A stretch of 64,000 nucleotides of DNA from Anastrepha obliqua (Eukaryota > Arthropoda > Insecta > Diptera > Tephritidae). Below the pieces are notes generated by a model that was not told where the DNA came from, searched no databases, and saw nothing but the letters and a program-made list of their open reading frames with translations. Positions 11,081-23,400 of this stretch are shown piece by piece. Where the stretch lies: assembly GCF_027943255.1 (NCBI RefSeq), contig NC_072895.1, positions 37,670,001 through 37,734,000 on the forward strand, written 5' to 3'. How positions within the stretch are numbered: position 1 is the first letter of the stretch; each line of letters opens with the position of its first letter. The position numbers and the translations under genes are program-made.

Positions 11081-12060
11081 GTAGATGTACTTATATACAA
11101 ATTGACCGCTGTCATGGCGTAATAAATACGTTGCTTAATTTTTCTTCGGCTGCCTTATAGAAATAATTTAGCTTATTGAAATGATATTGATTCATATTTT
11201 AGTGAGCTGTGTTGCTTTTTGAATGATCAATGCACTTATTAAAAATTCTATAAGTCCTAATGAAACTATTTGCATTAATTTGAAAACATTTTAAAACTTT
11301 ATATTGACAGCTTCAAGGCATCGAATTGTGGTGAATTTGCTGTTTGTGATGGAGTGCAGTCTTTGTTTCATTATTTAGCTATTTTAATGTTGCTTTGTTT
11401 TTAAGCATACCGGTGTCCTTCATTAAATTGGTTTATTTTAAGAAACAAAAAATAATACAATACAATGAAAAATTTCATATGAGTAAAAATTTGTGAAGTG
11501 GGCCAACATTTTTCGCTAAAAACAAAATTTATGGCAAAGTAAGAAATATAAATGGGGGAAAACATTATAATTTTCAACTGTTTAAAAATTATTAACAATG
11601 GTAATATATTACTAATCGCGAGAAACTGAATAAAATTCAAACGATTTCAAAAATAGGTCAAAAGTTATAACTTCCAAAATATGTAATTCGAATTTCGATA
11701 GTTTCTCAAATTTGTATTTTTTCATTGTGAACAAGAAACAATTGATTCCACAAAAATTGCTACACCTTCTAAAAAATGTTGATCCATTTCAAAAATATTT
11801 ACTCATAGGTACAATTAATTTAATTTATTTCATTTCGATTTCATAGTGGCGATATTCTAAATAAAATTAAAATTATTCTACCTCTTGCACTCAAACTGAG
11901 AAACATCACTTTGAAATTCTGCCCCGTTCACCACAACCAGAAAACCAGAGGAATACACTTTTAGTCCGTACTGCTGAAGCCACCTTTTAATCATGCCATG
12001 AGTATATATGTACATACATATTTACTTATATAATTAGATATTGCCAGGTTGCGTACGTTC
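11081..12060. other. Unclassified AT-rich stretch
   Basis: About 1 kb with no supported gene; short open frames on both strands show no recognisable domain. Confidence 0.2.
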
Positions 12061-12356
12061 ATAAAAGGTGACTTCGCTGGAGCAACAAGCTAATTTAGGT
12101 GTATTTTGTCTTTGCAATTTGGTAATTCGAATGCCGAAATTTCAATGAAAATGTAACAAACAAATAAGGCAACAACAAAGATGCAGGACACTTTGCCATC
12201 CCAATGAGCAAATACCAAGAAAAAGACAAATCAGCTACATTCCGCCCGACAGTCGATTCTACGTTAACGGAATGACCCGGAGTCATATCATATGGGGAAT
12301 GTTTATGCTGCTACAACAGCAACAGCAAATCTGCTGCTATAACGAAGTCGCCTTAT
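12061..12356. mobile_element. MITE, AAGGTGACTTCGC family (copy 1)
   Basis: The left end ATAAAAGGTGACTTCGCT and right end ATAACGAAGTCGCCTTAT are inverted repeats. The interior (GTATTTTGTCTTTGCAATTTGG, AAATAAGGCAACAACAAAGATGCA) matches 23150-23350. A CAGCAACAGCAAATCTGCTGCTAT hairpin-like run is specific to this copy. Confidence 0.75.
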
Positions 12357-12501
12357 GTGGACTCGCTTCCCAGCAAAACCTGCGTGACCGAAACTCTAAC
12401 ACAATTACACTTTTTTATATGTTACAAACACATATGCACGCAGGTTTTGCTGGGGCGTCCCCGAAACTCTAACACAATCGACTTTTTTTTGATTCTCCGT
12501 C

Positions 12502-12736
12502 ACCTTTGGAAAATGTGTAAGCAGTAAGCAAACTTCATTCATATATTTTTTCTCATTTTTGCATCAATAGAAAAAAACAAAAAGAACGGCAAGTGGCTGT
12601 CAAAGCAATAAGTCAAAAAGATATCTTTTCTCTCTTTTTGATATCAAAGTAGGCCGAGAATCAAATTGTCAACCTTTGGCAAATGTGTAAGCAGTAAGCA
12701 AACTTCATTCAAATATTTTTCCTCATTTTTGCATCA
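12502..12736. repeat. 65-bp direct repeat 170 bp apart
   Basis: 12502-12566 and 12672-12736 agree at all but about three positions (ATGTGTAAGCAGTAAGCAAA core). The spacer contains a self-complementary run (AAAAAGATATC ... GATATC). This looks like a local duplication or the remains of tandem repeats. Confidence 0.75.
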
Positions 12737-12750
12737 GTCAAAGTAAACAA

Positions 12751-12929
12751 ACGCCGTAGCCGAATGTGTTGGTGCGTGACTACTATTCAGAATTCACAGA
12801 GAGAACGTCAGTTCGAATCTCGGTGAAAGCAAAATTAATAAAAACATTTTTCTGATAGCGGTCGCCCATCAGCAGGCAATGGCAAAACACCGAGTGTATT
12901 TCTGCCATGAAAAAATTCTCCTCATAAAC
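12751..12929 (+). repeat. tRNA-derived SINE (copy 3), 3' truncated
   Basis: The head GCCGTAGCCGAATGTGTTGG (A box) is followed by GTTCGAATCTCGG (B box) near 12812 and the usual body to CCTCATAAACAT. The tail is missing. Confidence 0.85.
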
Positions 12930-12967
12930 ATATCATAAAACAAAATAAAATAAATGTATAAAAAAAA

Positions 12968-13052
12968 TTTTTTTTTTTGTGATTCGAACCAAGGATTTTG
13001 GATCGGAAGCCCACATTGCTAGCCACTAGGCTATCGCGCTGTGCTGCCGGCG
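12968..13052 (-). repeat. Second tRNA-like SINE head
   Basis: On the minus strand GCGATAGCCTAGTGGCTAGC (A-box region with a D-arm) is followed about 30 bp later by GGTTCGAATCAC (B box and T-arm) and then an A/T run. A normal acceptor stem is not formed and the sequence continues into A-rich DNA, so I read it as a SINE head or tRNA-derived relic rather than a functional tRNA gene. Confidence 0.5.
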
Positions 13053-13429
13053 TTGGCCTAAAAGTTATTTTGTTCGTCGCTACGTTTATATGAAACTGGC
13101 ACTGGCAAACGAATCCATATGTATGAAAGGGATAGAAAATCACACGTACACAAAGTTTTTGGCACGATTTTCCCAACGCTTTTAACAACGTGATTGTAAA
13201 GGGGCGCGGTTAGTGACCGGTTAACGGGCACGCTTGCAGGTTACGTGATGGGTAACGTGACCGGCACTCTTCTTGCTGGGTTTCATGTAACGTTTAATTT
13301 TATACACATACACATGTACCATACATAGTATAGTGTATAGTCAGAGGTTACTCCAATAACATTTTAGCTGTTACGAATATTGAAATTCGGCAGTCGTCGA
13401 GAATTATCGAAAAAGCACATACCTATATA

Positions 13430-13896
13430 AAGGGTGTTTTTTTAGAGGTTAGGTTTTCAAGATGAAATAAAACGTATATAATTTAATGTTATGGCCAAGA
13501 ATTTAGCTTTATTATTGAAAGATAAGGGTTTGCCATTATGTTTTAAAAATGATTTCGGGCAAGTGGCCGCCGCGGCTGGCTCGAATAAACTCCAGCCGAG
13601 AGGCCCAATTTTCGACCACTTTTTGCAGCAATTGGGGCCGTATGTCAGCAATAACATACCCATTCAACCAAAAGTGAGCTTCATCGCTGAACAAAATTTT
13701 CTTGTGATGCGTCGCGCGAACCGAACCATTGTTTTCGTAATAAATTTGCACGATTTGCAAACGTTGTTCAGGTGTAAGTCTATTCATTATGAAATGGCAA
13801 ACCAAACTGAGCATAAATCAAGTGACAGCTGTCAAAAAGACCATCTACGAAAAAAGTAGTGCCAACTTGAAAACCTAACCTCTAAAAAAAACCCTT
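13430..13896 (-). mobile_element. Internally deleted rosa-like element
   Basis: The ends AAGGGTGTTTTTTTAGAGG and its near-perfect inverse (TAGAGGTTAGGTTTTCAAG shared) are flanked by TA. The minus-strand frame 13814-13536 fuses the DUF4817 N-terminus (LTPEQRLQIVQIYYENNGSV) to [13 protein letters not shown] and then directly to the C-terminus (QKVVENWASRLEF ... GHLPEIIFKT), so most of the catalytic domain is deleted but the frame is kept. It lies just downstream of the Hr51 stop. Confidence 0.88.
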
Positions 13897-14235
13897 TATT
13901 ATATATGTAAGTACACGAGTACATAGTTTTTAATCTTAGTTTCAAAACATTTGTATTAAAACATAGCTTTGTACTAATTTTATATATTTTGCCCAAAGGG
14001 CTGAACAGCAGGAAACTTGTCTAATTAAGGCAGCAAAAATTCTGTCATGTGCAGTTCTGACTCTGGCAGGTTTTACTCTATGTAGTTCATTTGATAACTC
14101 AATTAGAATATCTCAATTTTTACTGCAGACTCGGCTACACATACATGTAATACGTGTACATATGTATGTATAGGTGTTCATTCTATACACATACAAATAG
14201 TTCAAGGGCATTAACCAATTAATTTAACCAAATGT

Positions 14236-14418
14236 TCAGTTCTTATACATATCGCAAAGCACTTTCTCCATTGGTGTATTTCCAATTGTACGTTGAAAAT
14301 AGATTAATTCGATTTTATGCGAGTTCACAGTTCGTAGAAGGGGCAGTATCAGAAGGAGACGACCGAATCGGGCGATTTGGGTAAGAAACTGTGATTTGGT
14401 ATGTTGAGACAGCATCAC
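14236..14418 (-). CDS. Hr51: Hr51 last coding exon (helices 10-12, AF-2)
   Basis: The acceptor TACTTTACAG precedes 60 codons and a TGA at 14238-14236. It encodes residues 501-560: helix 10 ([19 protein letters not shown]), then the C-terminal [13 protein letters not shown], which resembles the AF-2 helix. The intron before it is largely one transposon (14502-15428). The 3' untranslated region runs leftward from 14235; I see no decisive polyadenylation signal before the transposon at 13896. Confidence 0.95.
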   Translation of the reverse strand: MMLSQHTKSQFLTQIARFGRLLLILPLLRTVNSHKIELIYFQRTIGNTPMEKVLCDMYKN

Positions 14419-17400
14419 CTGTAAAGTATAAAAGAAAAGTTATAGATTATACTACAACAAAAACCATTCGGCGCACATACTTCATACTTTCATACTTTAT
14501 AAAGGGTGATCAATTTAGAAGTATCGGATTTTAAATGGAAATAAAACAACGAAAACTCAAATTGATTGGGCAATCTTTATTATTTTTGTGCGGAACCATT
14601 CATGACATTTATTTTTTGAAGATAATTACTTTAAAATGTTGCCTACAACTTCGCCGTAAATCGGTCATACATAAACATCAATTTTGAATGACTCGCTGGA
14701 GGGATTCGGTCGGTATCTCATGAATAACTTTAGTAATGTTGGTTTTCAATGCCTCAATCCAAGTTGGTTTATCCACAAAGCATTTCGACTTTACATATCT
14801 CCACAAATAAAATTCTAAAGGTGGGATATCACACGATCTTGGTGGCCAATCCGATGGTCCGAGACGACAGATAAATTGCTTACCGAAACGACGACGCACT
14901 AAATTAATTGTTTCATGGGCTGTATGGGAAATAGCGTTGGAACCAAATGTTGTGGAGATCACAGGCTTCAATTTCCGACATCAAAAAGTCATTTATCACG
15001 TTCGCCATTCACTGCTAATATACATTGACGCTAGCTTCTTGAAGAAATATGGTTCGATGATTTCGCCAGCACATAGATCGCACTAAGCGATTGTTTTCAA
15101 TGGTTCTTGGCTCTTCTTGAATGACTTCGGGTTGTTCTTCACCTCAAATATGGCAATTTGGCTTATTGACGATGCCCAGTCATTAAACCAAAAATAGGCC
15201 TCATCGCTGTATAGTACATCATGAATTGGCCTGAGCGCGATGAACACTTTTCACAGATCGTCGATTTTCGTAAAACAGTTGTACGATTTGTAAACGTTGT
15301 TGAGAAAGTCTTTCCATGATGAAATGCCAATGAATAGCGAAAAAATTATGTATTTAGTTCGACAGTAGTCACACGTGACCTGTCAAAAAAGGCCTGTAGC
15401 ACTAAGCATTTCCAATCTGATCACCCTTTACAAGCACTTGCATATGATGATTTTTAGCTATGGAAGCCTCATTTTCATATGAACATACAAACATACATAA
15501 GTATTTAGCCACAACGTAAGTACTTACATGCGCTTGATCTTGAAGGTTTTCTATTTGCACGGGATCCTTAAGCCCTCTGGTCTCGGGTCGGAATAAAACT
15601 ATCGCCTTCATGCAAGCAAATTCCGCAGGATCGACTAAAACTGCCTTATATTTGTAAAAAATTTCGTGCAGTGTTCGTACACTGGCAGCTACCTGAAAAT
15701 ATTCCACGTCAATATTAGTTTTCTGGTTATATGACGTATACATCTATAACGGTGTTCTTAGAAAATAAAAGCATTGGTATTTTTCCCTGTGTTATAGTAA
15801 ATAAAAAATTAAAGCTAGCAGAATCTTATAAGAAAACAAAATATTGTTTGGGGAAAAAGAAATCCATTATTTTTATTTATTTTTTGGCGCAAATGGTTTG
15901 AAACTGTTTTATGGTCGATCTTTAGCTTCTGGGCGATGCTACGACTACTAACATGCCGGTCAAATTTGATTATTTCTGTGTTTTTATGGATATTTTCTGC
16001 CATCAAAACTGCCTGAACGGAATCGGCGAAACTATTACAGTATCGACACCATAAACACCACACACAATTTCGCCTTTATCAAAGAAAAACTGTAAAATGT
16101 ACCGAATTTCTACTTTGTTGACTTCTATTGCTAACGCCCTGTAGCTCACAAGGGAATGAAACAAACAAAAAACAGCAAAAGACTTTTTAGTGTGAAATGT
16201 CACTTTGACAACGAGCATAAACTTTAAATTGTTTGATCGATACTTTACGAGATATCGATCACTACAGCCATCTACCGAGAAAATAATGAACTTATTTTTA
16301 TTCAGTATTATATAAGTAAAATATTATATTCATTGCTAATTTAGGTATCAAAGCTAGGCGATACTTTAGTGATCTTCGCTATAACATCTGCTTTATGAAA
16401 ACACATTTACGTAATATATTGGATGACAGTTTTTCCTGGTGGATGTGGTGAAAATATTGAAACGGTGAGGGACGACCTTCGACTAAAACTGATAATCTGC
16501 TTTTGAATGACTGTTCTAAGAATTTAACAAATTGTATGTATGTATATAAGTCAGCTGATTACCGAACGCACCCGAGAAGATGGCTTACTAAAAAAACGCA
16601 ACGCGGAAACTGTAAGTAGTCAACCCTTTACTTAAGGGGGCCAGGTGGTCTAGAAATTTCAAAATAAGGATTTTTTGTTTTTCCAATATTTCGAAAGTAT
16701 AGTATCTTAAGAATATACTGTGACATTTTCATACGGAAATTCCCAATATTATAGCTTCTACAGCCCATTAACTAGGTAGAGAGGGGTCCGCGCACTCCTG
16801 TACCTCAAACTTTAAATTCATTTTTCTCGAAACGACTTTTTTCGGCCTGGTGTTGTCAAAAAAAAAAACTATTAAACACAAAAAATATTCAACAAAACTA
16901 CTCACAACATCAATGGCTATCGCCCGTACTAGAATCATATTATTATTTCGTATTTTTTGATTAAAAAACTGAAAAAACCCGAATTTAAGAGTGTCAAATT
17001 CAAAACCGCGCCTAGTACGGGACATAGCTACATTCATACGGATTTATACTTTTTTTGGTTTTTGTGGATCAACTTCAGCGCCATTTTTAAAATTATTTTA
17101 ATTAAAAACAAATTTTTTTTTTTCACTTTTGTATGGAGTTAAATAAATATCGGCACTTACCTCCTCCTTGGAAACGCAGTTCTCACTATCCGGATTGCTA
17201 TCATAGTTGTTGCAGTGTTCGGAAACTGAGAATAAAGTACAGCCGGTTGGGTCTAAGGGAATACACCATTGAATAGCGTTGAGTAAAAACAGATCCGACC
17301 ACGATTCTTCCAACAAAATGACCTGAAGTTAATCAAATAAGAAATATAAATTTTTGGTGTCTGGAATGCCTGAGTATTCTGAGAAAATATTATTTTATAT

Positions 17401-20400
17401 AAACGCATAGAATTGAGTTTCTCACGAACTCACAGGGTAATACTAATCGATTCTATCATAAAAAATTCAAATATAACTACATACATATAAGTACATTTGG
17501 TACATATATAGATAGTTTAATTTAAAGTGTCCCTCAAAAGAGTTTCCAAAGAATTGTATGGACCATATCTGATCCGTTACTGCAGCTTCTCTAAATTCCA
17601 AATAGTCTACATTAAGTACATCTACAATGGTGGTCCAAACATGGATATCATTTCGAAATTAAAATAAAATTAGCAAAATTAGTTTGCTTTTGCTTTAGAG
17701 AGATTCCCTGTTAAGCGATCCATGTTAAATATGTACGAGGTGTGTTCAAAAAGTATCGCGAATTTTGGATTTTTTCAAAAATTATTTATTTATTCATTAA
17801 TATCTATTTTGTCCCCTTTAAAGTAATCCCGATGAGATATTATGCACATGTGCCAACGTTTTTTCCAATCTTTGAAACACTTCAAAAATTCATTTTTTTT
17901 TTATCTTGTTCAGCTCCTCCTTCGATGCCGTGTTTATCTCGTCAATCGTAGTGTAGCGTCGTCCTTTCATGGGCCTCTTCAGTTTCGGTTACAAGAAAAA
18001 GTCACAGGGGGCCAGATCTGGCGCACAAGCAACGATGTGTGAGCAGGGGCGTTATCGTGATGCAAGAGTCAATTTTTGTTCTTCCACAAATCCGGGTGTT
18101 TCTGGCGGATTGCTTCGCGCAAATTGCGCATAACTTGCAGGTAATATTCCTTACTGACCATTTTACCCTGTGGCAAGAACTCATGATGCGCAACGCCCCT
18201 ACCATCGAAGAAAACGGTAAGCAAAACTTTTACATTCGACCGAACTTGGCGCGCTTTATTCGGCCACGGTTCGTGCGGCAGCTTCCATTAAGATGATTGA
18301 GCTTTGGTTTCCACGTCATAACCATAAACCCACGATTCGTCACCAGTTATGACCCTCTGGAGCAAATTTGGGTCGTCGCGAACAGAGTCTAACATCTCTT
18401 TAGCAATGTTCATGCGATGCTGCCTTTGGTCGAAAATGAGCACTTTTGGTACGAATTTTGCGGCGACCCGTCTCATGCCCAAATCATTGAAAAAAGTCGA
18501 ATGACACGAGCCAATCGATATTTCTAGGTCCTCAGCAACTTCTCTAGCCGAAACACGTGCAAGTAAAGCAGCTGGCAACAATTAACTGAACATTCAAAAT
18601 GGCCGAACTCGTCAGAATGAGTGAGAGACATGAGTACCAACATATCGCCACAAAAAATCGAAATTCGAATATACGTAACTTGCGAAAATTCAAAATTCGC
18701 GATACTTTTTGAGCATAGTCGTCAATTTTTTGAAAAATATTTGCATTTGCATTCTTGAGTATAATAAGAAGTAAACTAAATTTTATTTTTTTTTAAACTT
18801 AATAATTTGGAGATTTATTCAGTTTTGAAAGTTTCGGTATAGAGTTTTTAAAGTAAAATAGCTTCGGCTTCTTTTAACAATTTTATTAATTTTTCCTCAT
18901 TTTTTAGGAAAACAATTTTATTTGAATTTAATTTTTGTTTCTTTTGTACTCTTTGAGAAACACCTCTCTCAGATTTTTTCTTATTTTCTTAAATAGCTGA
19001 GACTGTACTCAGTAATTCCTGATAGTTTCATAGTGGGATTCCCATAACTTTTCGAGTTATATGCAAATACGTACAGCTAACCAGTGCCGAGTGTATAAGC
19101 AGGGAGTTATTCGTGCGGGTTATTTAGCCCGTGGATGGATGAACAACTTCCGTTCGCAATCTAAGCGTATTTTAAAGCCAGTTATTCATGTACAACTGCT
19201 TGTCGTAGATTTTATTCGCGATACAATATTCGACGTTTACGTGATACCCTAAGTGAGTGATACCCGATCAAGTATAAAATATCGGACTCATCGCTACAAG
19301 TTAATTGCCTACTTTGCGTAGCTTTTTACCACCACTTTCGCGAAGTAGATCACATTCTTCTAGATTAGAGAGTGTCACCCTTTAGTTGACACAAATTACA
19401 GTACTATTTTCTCAAGAGAATCTTGTGACTATGTTCGAGTCTATGGGGTTTTATGGCATAAGGCTAAACAGTGCAAATGAGGATGAATAGAGTTATTCTT
19501 TACCTGATCGCGGAATGACAGGCTTGCAAAACTTGGTAAATTCTTTGCCCACTTTACCGCCATGAAAAGAAGGCGGGCACTGGTTTCATAAACGGTTTCG
19601 TGCGGCTGAACGTACAAGTTTTGGGGTACAAATGTTGGTATTGTGAAATGGCAGTCCACTTTTTCGCCTCGAAGGGGTTCTTCATCATTGGTCACATCAA
19701 TGGAGTCATCTTAATACATGTAATAAATTTATATGCAAATATTATTGATATATGTAAGTAAATATATTTACAGTTATTCAAAGTATTGATCGATTGTGCA
19801 AGCAGTCGTTACATTTTTTTTTTTTAATTTTTAAATTTTTTTCATACATATCCGTGATTAAATTCGTTCGTTGGGGACAACTATTAATTATTTAATTATT
19901 ATATACCGTATGAATATGCATGAGACCCGTTTCAAAAAAACTCTAAATTTAATAGAGAAGTGTCATCACGCAACACTCCCACAAGTCGTAGACTACCCCG
20001 GGTATTCGAGAGGTTGAGTAGTTGAGATATTTCCATTAGAAATACCAATTTTGAAGAGGACAATGAAGCCAAGCACATTGCCAGGGTAGCAAAAACCTAG
20101 TTTCAAGAAGAGCATATTACTTTTCGCATAGCTTTCCCACTCTTCGGGTCTCAATAGAATCTAGAATATTCCACGCACTTCCGACGAACTATGACTACTA
20201 GTGGATGCGAAATAGTATCAAATTACACTAGGAACTTGCCAAAACTTGGTCAACAGTACGCCATTTAAACTCTAAGATCGAATCACTACCTTTAGATTAA
20301 AAAAATTATCGAATTACTACATTCAACTATTATTTTTGATTCCACATAATATGGGTGAACAAGGAATAACAGCTAAAGTCAAGTTTGGACGAAGTTGAGT

Positions 20401-23400
20401 TATGACTATCATTGCCTTGCATTCGAATGCACCACCACTCAAAATTGTATCATTTTGGCTCAAACAAAAAAAAAAAACAATTTCATGTATATAAATCTAA
20501 AAGACTAAAGCCGATATTCTGCTTTCTTGATTTTGGAATAACATCATAACGGAGGTAGGTAGGGGAAATGCTTGAAGTTCAGTCTGGCACTTCCCAAGTA
20601 GCACTAAAGCGCCGTTTTGATGCCATTATGAGACCTCCACCAGGCATCAGTTTATGTAATGGAGAAGATTTATGTGTTTCGTTTGGCGCACTGCCCCAGG
20701 CTGTCGAAGAAAGGAGCACCCAGCGACCTTAACCGTTTAGCTGCAAAGGCCTTGACATTTACAGAGAAAGTGATCAACAGTGTCCTTCTCTAAAAGGTCC
20801 CCACAGCTCCTGCAACGGGGTTTAATGGTAAATCTAGCTTTTCCGCGTGTGTGCCAATCGTTCAATGACCATCAAGCACAGCGACGAGCTTGGAAATTGA
20901 ATCGCGTGGACTCCCCAGGACTTTCTGAGTCCTGCGTCTATTGTACTGGGGCCAAAGGGCTTTCGAAATAGCTATTGCAGAAATAGAATATGGAATTCTT
21001 CTGCACTTTCTTGAGAAATGAGCTGTGCAATTACCTTTTAACAACAGCCATGGGGATGCCGATGACCGTGAGGAGGTATCTGAGACCAACTCAGTCGACC
21101 CTTTCCTGACAAGCTTATCAGCAATTTCATTTCCCTCTATGTTCCTATGCCCTGGAACCCAGATAAATGTTACCTGCACACCCAAGAGATTTGGTCATCT
21201 CTTTACAGGAGTTGACTAGTTTGAATCTACACCATGGCATCGCCAGAGCTTTGATCGCGACTTGATTATCGGAAAAATTGTAAATATCTCCCTCGCTCCC
21301 ACATTTTAAGAAAAATACGGTGTTAACTAACTAAAAATGCTACCATGCCCCTTGAGAAATTGCCTCCAGAGGCCAACCTCCCTTAACCTGATTATACTTT
21401 GAGCAGTGATGAAAATAACGTCAAAGTCGATGGCAAGTAAGAGTGAAACGACATTCAGGGCAGCACTGGATCAAGTTCAACATCTTCTGGTGATGCAAAT
21501 GCATGCAGTCCTTTGTACCCTCCCCAGTTTAGGGCTATAATATCACTAAACAACCTATCTCAATTTGTTTGAACACTTTTCTCAAAAATGTGTCTCAGCT
21601 ATTAGTCCATTTAGAAGAGATATTTGCGCCTAATTAGAATTTCGCCATTATTCCGTTTGATGAATTGATATTTTTTTGAATTGGGAATAGCAACCAAAGT
21701 CGAATGTAGTCGGTATTCCAAAAGTGTTGAGTAATGGTTTCAAATCTTAAGTCCACTTGAGCAAGGCAAAATCTTTCCACATGGAATAATAGCTAAAGTC
21801 GAGATAGGATTTAGAAATTTAACACACAAAACACACTTCTCTTAAGTTACCGATTTTTTCATGGTGAATTTAATTTAAAAATATATATATGTATATATAT
21901 AATAAAATTTCTAACGTCGAGCATACGAAATTTGCTCAATCGAAATTCCGCGATATTATTCAACGATTTACTAATTTTGCGCCTTCCCAAAACAATTACT
22001 TTATTTTTGACAAGGCTGAGGTTAGGTTCCATACCAATAGAAGACGAGCAAAAGGAAGAGAAATTACATGTTTGTGAAAATTCAGTGAATGGCTTGGCAA
22101 TACTGTGATTTCTGAGATTTAAACTGAACAAACTTATGAAAACGAAATACCGCGAGATAAATTGTGAAAGCACAAATGAATATAAAACCTCCAAATGCAG
22201 TTTTTTGCGTTTATATGCGGAAGACGCCGTGAAAAGAAAGTGCGTGTGTGCATAATTTCTTGTGCTTGGCAGTTTCTATTACTTTCGCCTACTCTTTCTC
22301 TTCACAAACAAGTAATTTTCCTTTCCTTTTTTTTTTTTTTGTTCGTGAAGCCTGACGACACAGCGAATTCGGAAGGAGCAACCCTATCATTCTTGGGCTC
22401 CATTGTTGTTATGCTGGATTCACCTACTTTTGTCCGTTCCGGCAAGGCGTGGAACACTATTGTGGCACTCTATAAAAATGCAGGCAATAAATTCAGCACA
22501 AAAATTCGATCTATACTTCAAGCAACTGTATATGGATATGTATCAAGGCGAATTTATTACAGGTGACAGCAAACACATATAAGTAAAACCCTACATGTAT
22601 TTGTTGTTGCGTTTGGGGCAAGCATCACGTCAAAATCAGCAAGCAAATGTAAACATACGAATGTAAACATACCAATACATAAAAACAAAGCATATCATTT
22701 TGACGTAAGCCATACCTACGGCGAAAAATTCAGCTGGGTGAATGCTGTCACCCTAATAAATCCACCTTGATATGTATTGTACGCTGACGTCCAAATTGTT
22801 CAACTCAAAAATAAACATTAAAACAAAAAGACATTGTTAAGGTTTTATGAGCGCATGCATAAAAAGTGTTTTAATTTCAGCGTGCAATATTTATAAGTCT
22901 ATAAAGACATTATACACTTACCATCATTATCATTATCATGGACTGAACTGCTCGAGCTTATGGACGAAACACTTCCACCCACAGGATTTTTATCTATAAC
23001 TTAAACAAATGAATTTATTGGATAAGTAATGAGTACTTTCATGTTTTTTATATTTGATGTACTATCCTTATATATGATATATATTTACTTACAGTACTAT
23101 GTAACTATTTGAACAGATTTAAAAGCGTTAAATTCAAGAGGAACTCATAGCAGGTGAGTTCGCTAGAGCAACAACAACATTTACATGTATTTTGTTTTTG
23201 CAATTTGGCCGTTCAAATGTTAAATGTTAAATTTCAGTGAGAATGTAAACGAGCAAATAAGGCAACAACAAAGATGCAGCGCACTTTGACATTCCAACCA
23301 GTAAATCGTAAGAAAAAAATAAATCAGATGGCATAGCGAAATCACCTTATGGGGGTTCGCCTTAGACTACTTCGAGTCTTGCACTTCGACCTCATAGTCT

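Noticed and set aside
12968..13052. Functional tRNA gene on the minus strand
   Set aside because: A and B boxes are present, but no acceptor stem pairs and an A/T run follows directly; a SINE head or pseudogene is more likely.
13491..13859. 122-codon plus-strand open frame
   Set aside because: It is the antisense of the deleted rosa-like transposase, whose minus frame has clear motifs.
16636..16860. Dispersed repeat starting GGGGGCCAGGTGGTC
   Set aside because: Only one copy and no matching second end in the window, so no element could be defined.
22195..22566. 123-codon plus-strand open frame in an Hr51 intron
   Set aside because: No recognisable domain, poly-T run inside, and it runs into a MITE end; insufficient support for a gene.
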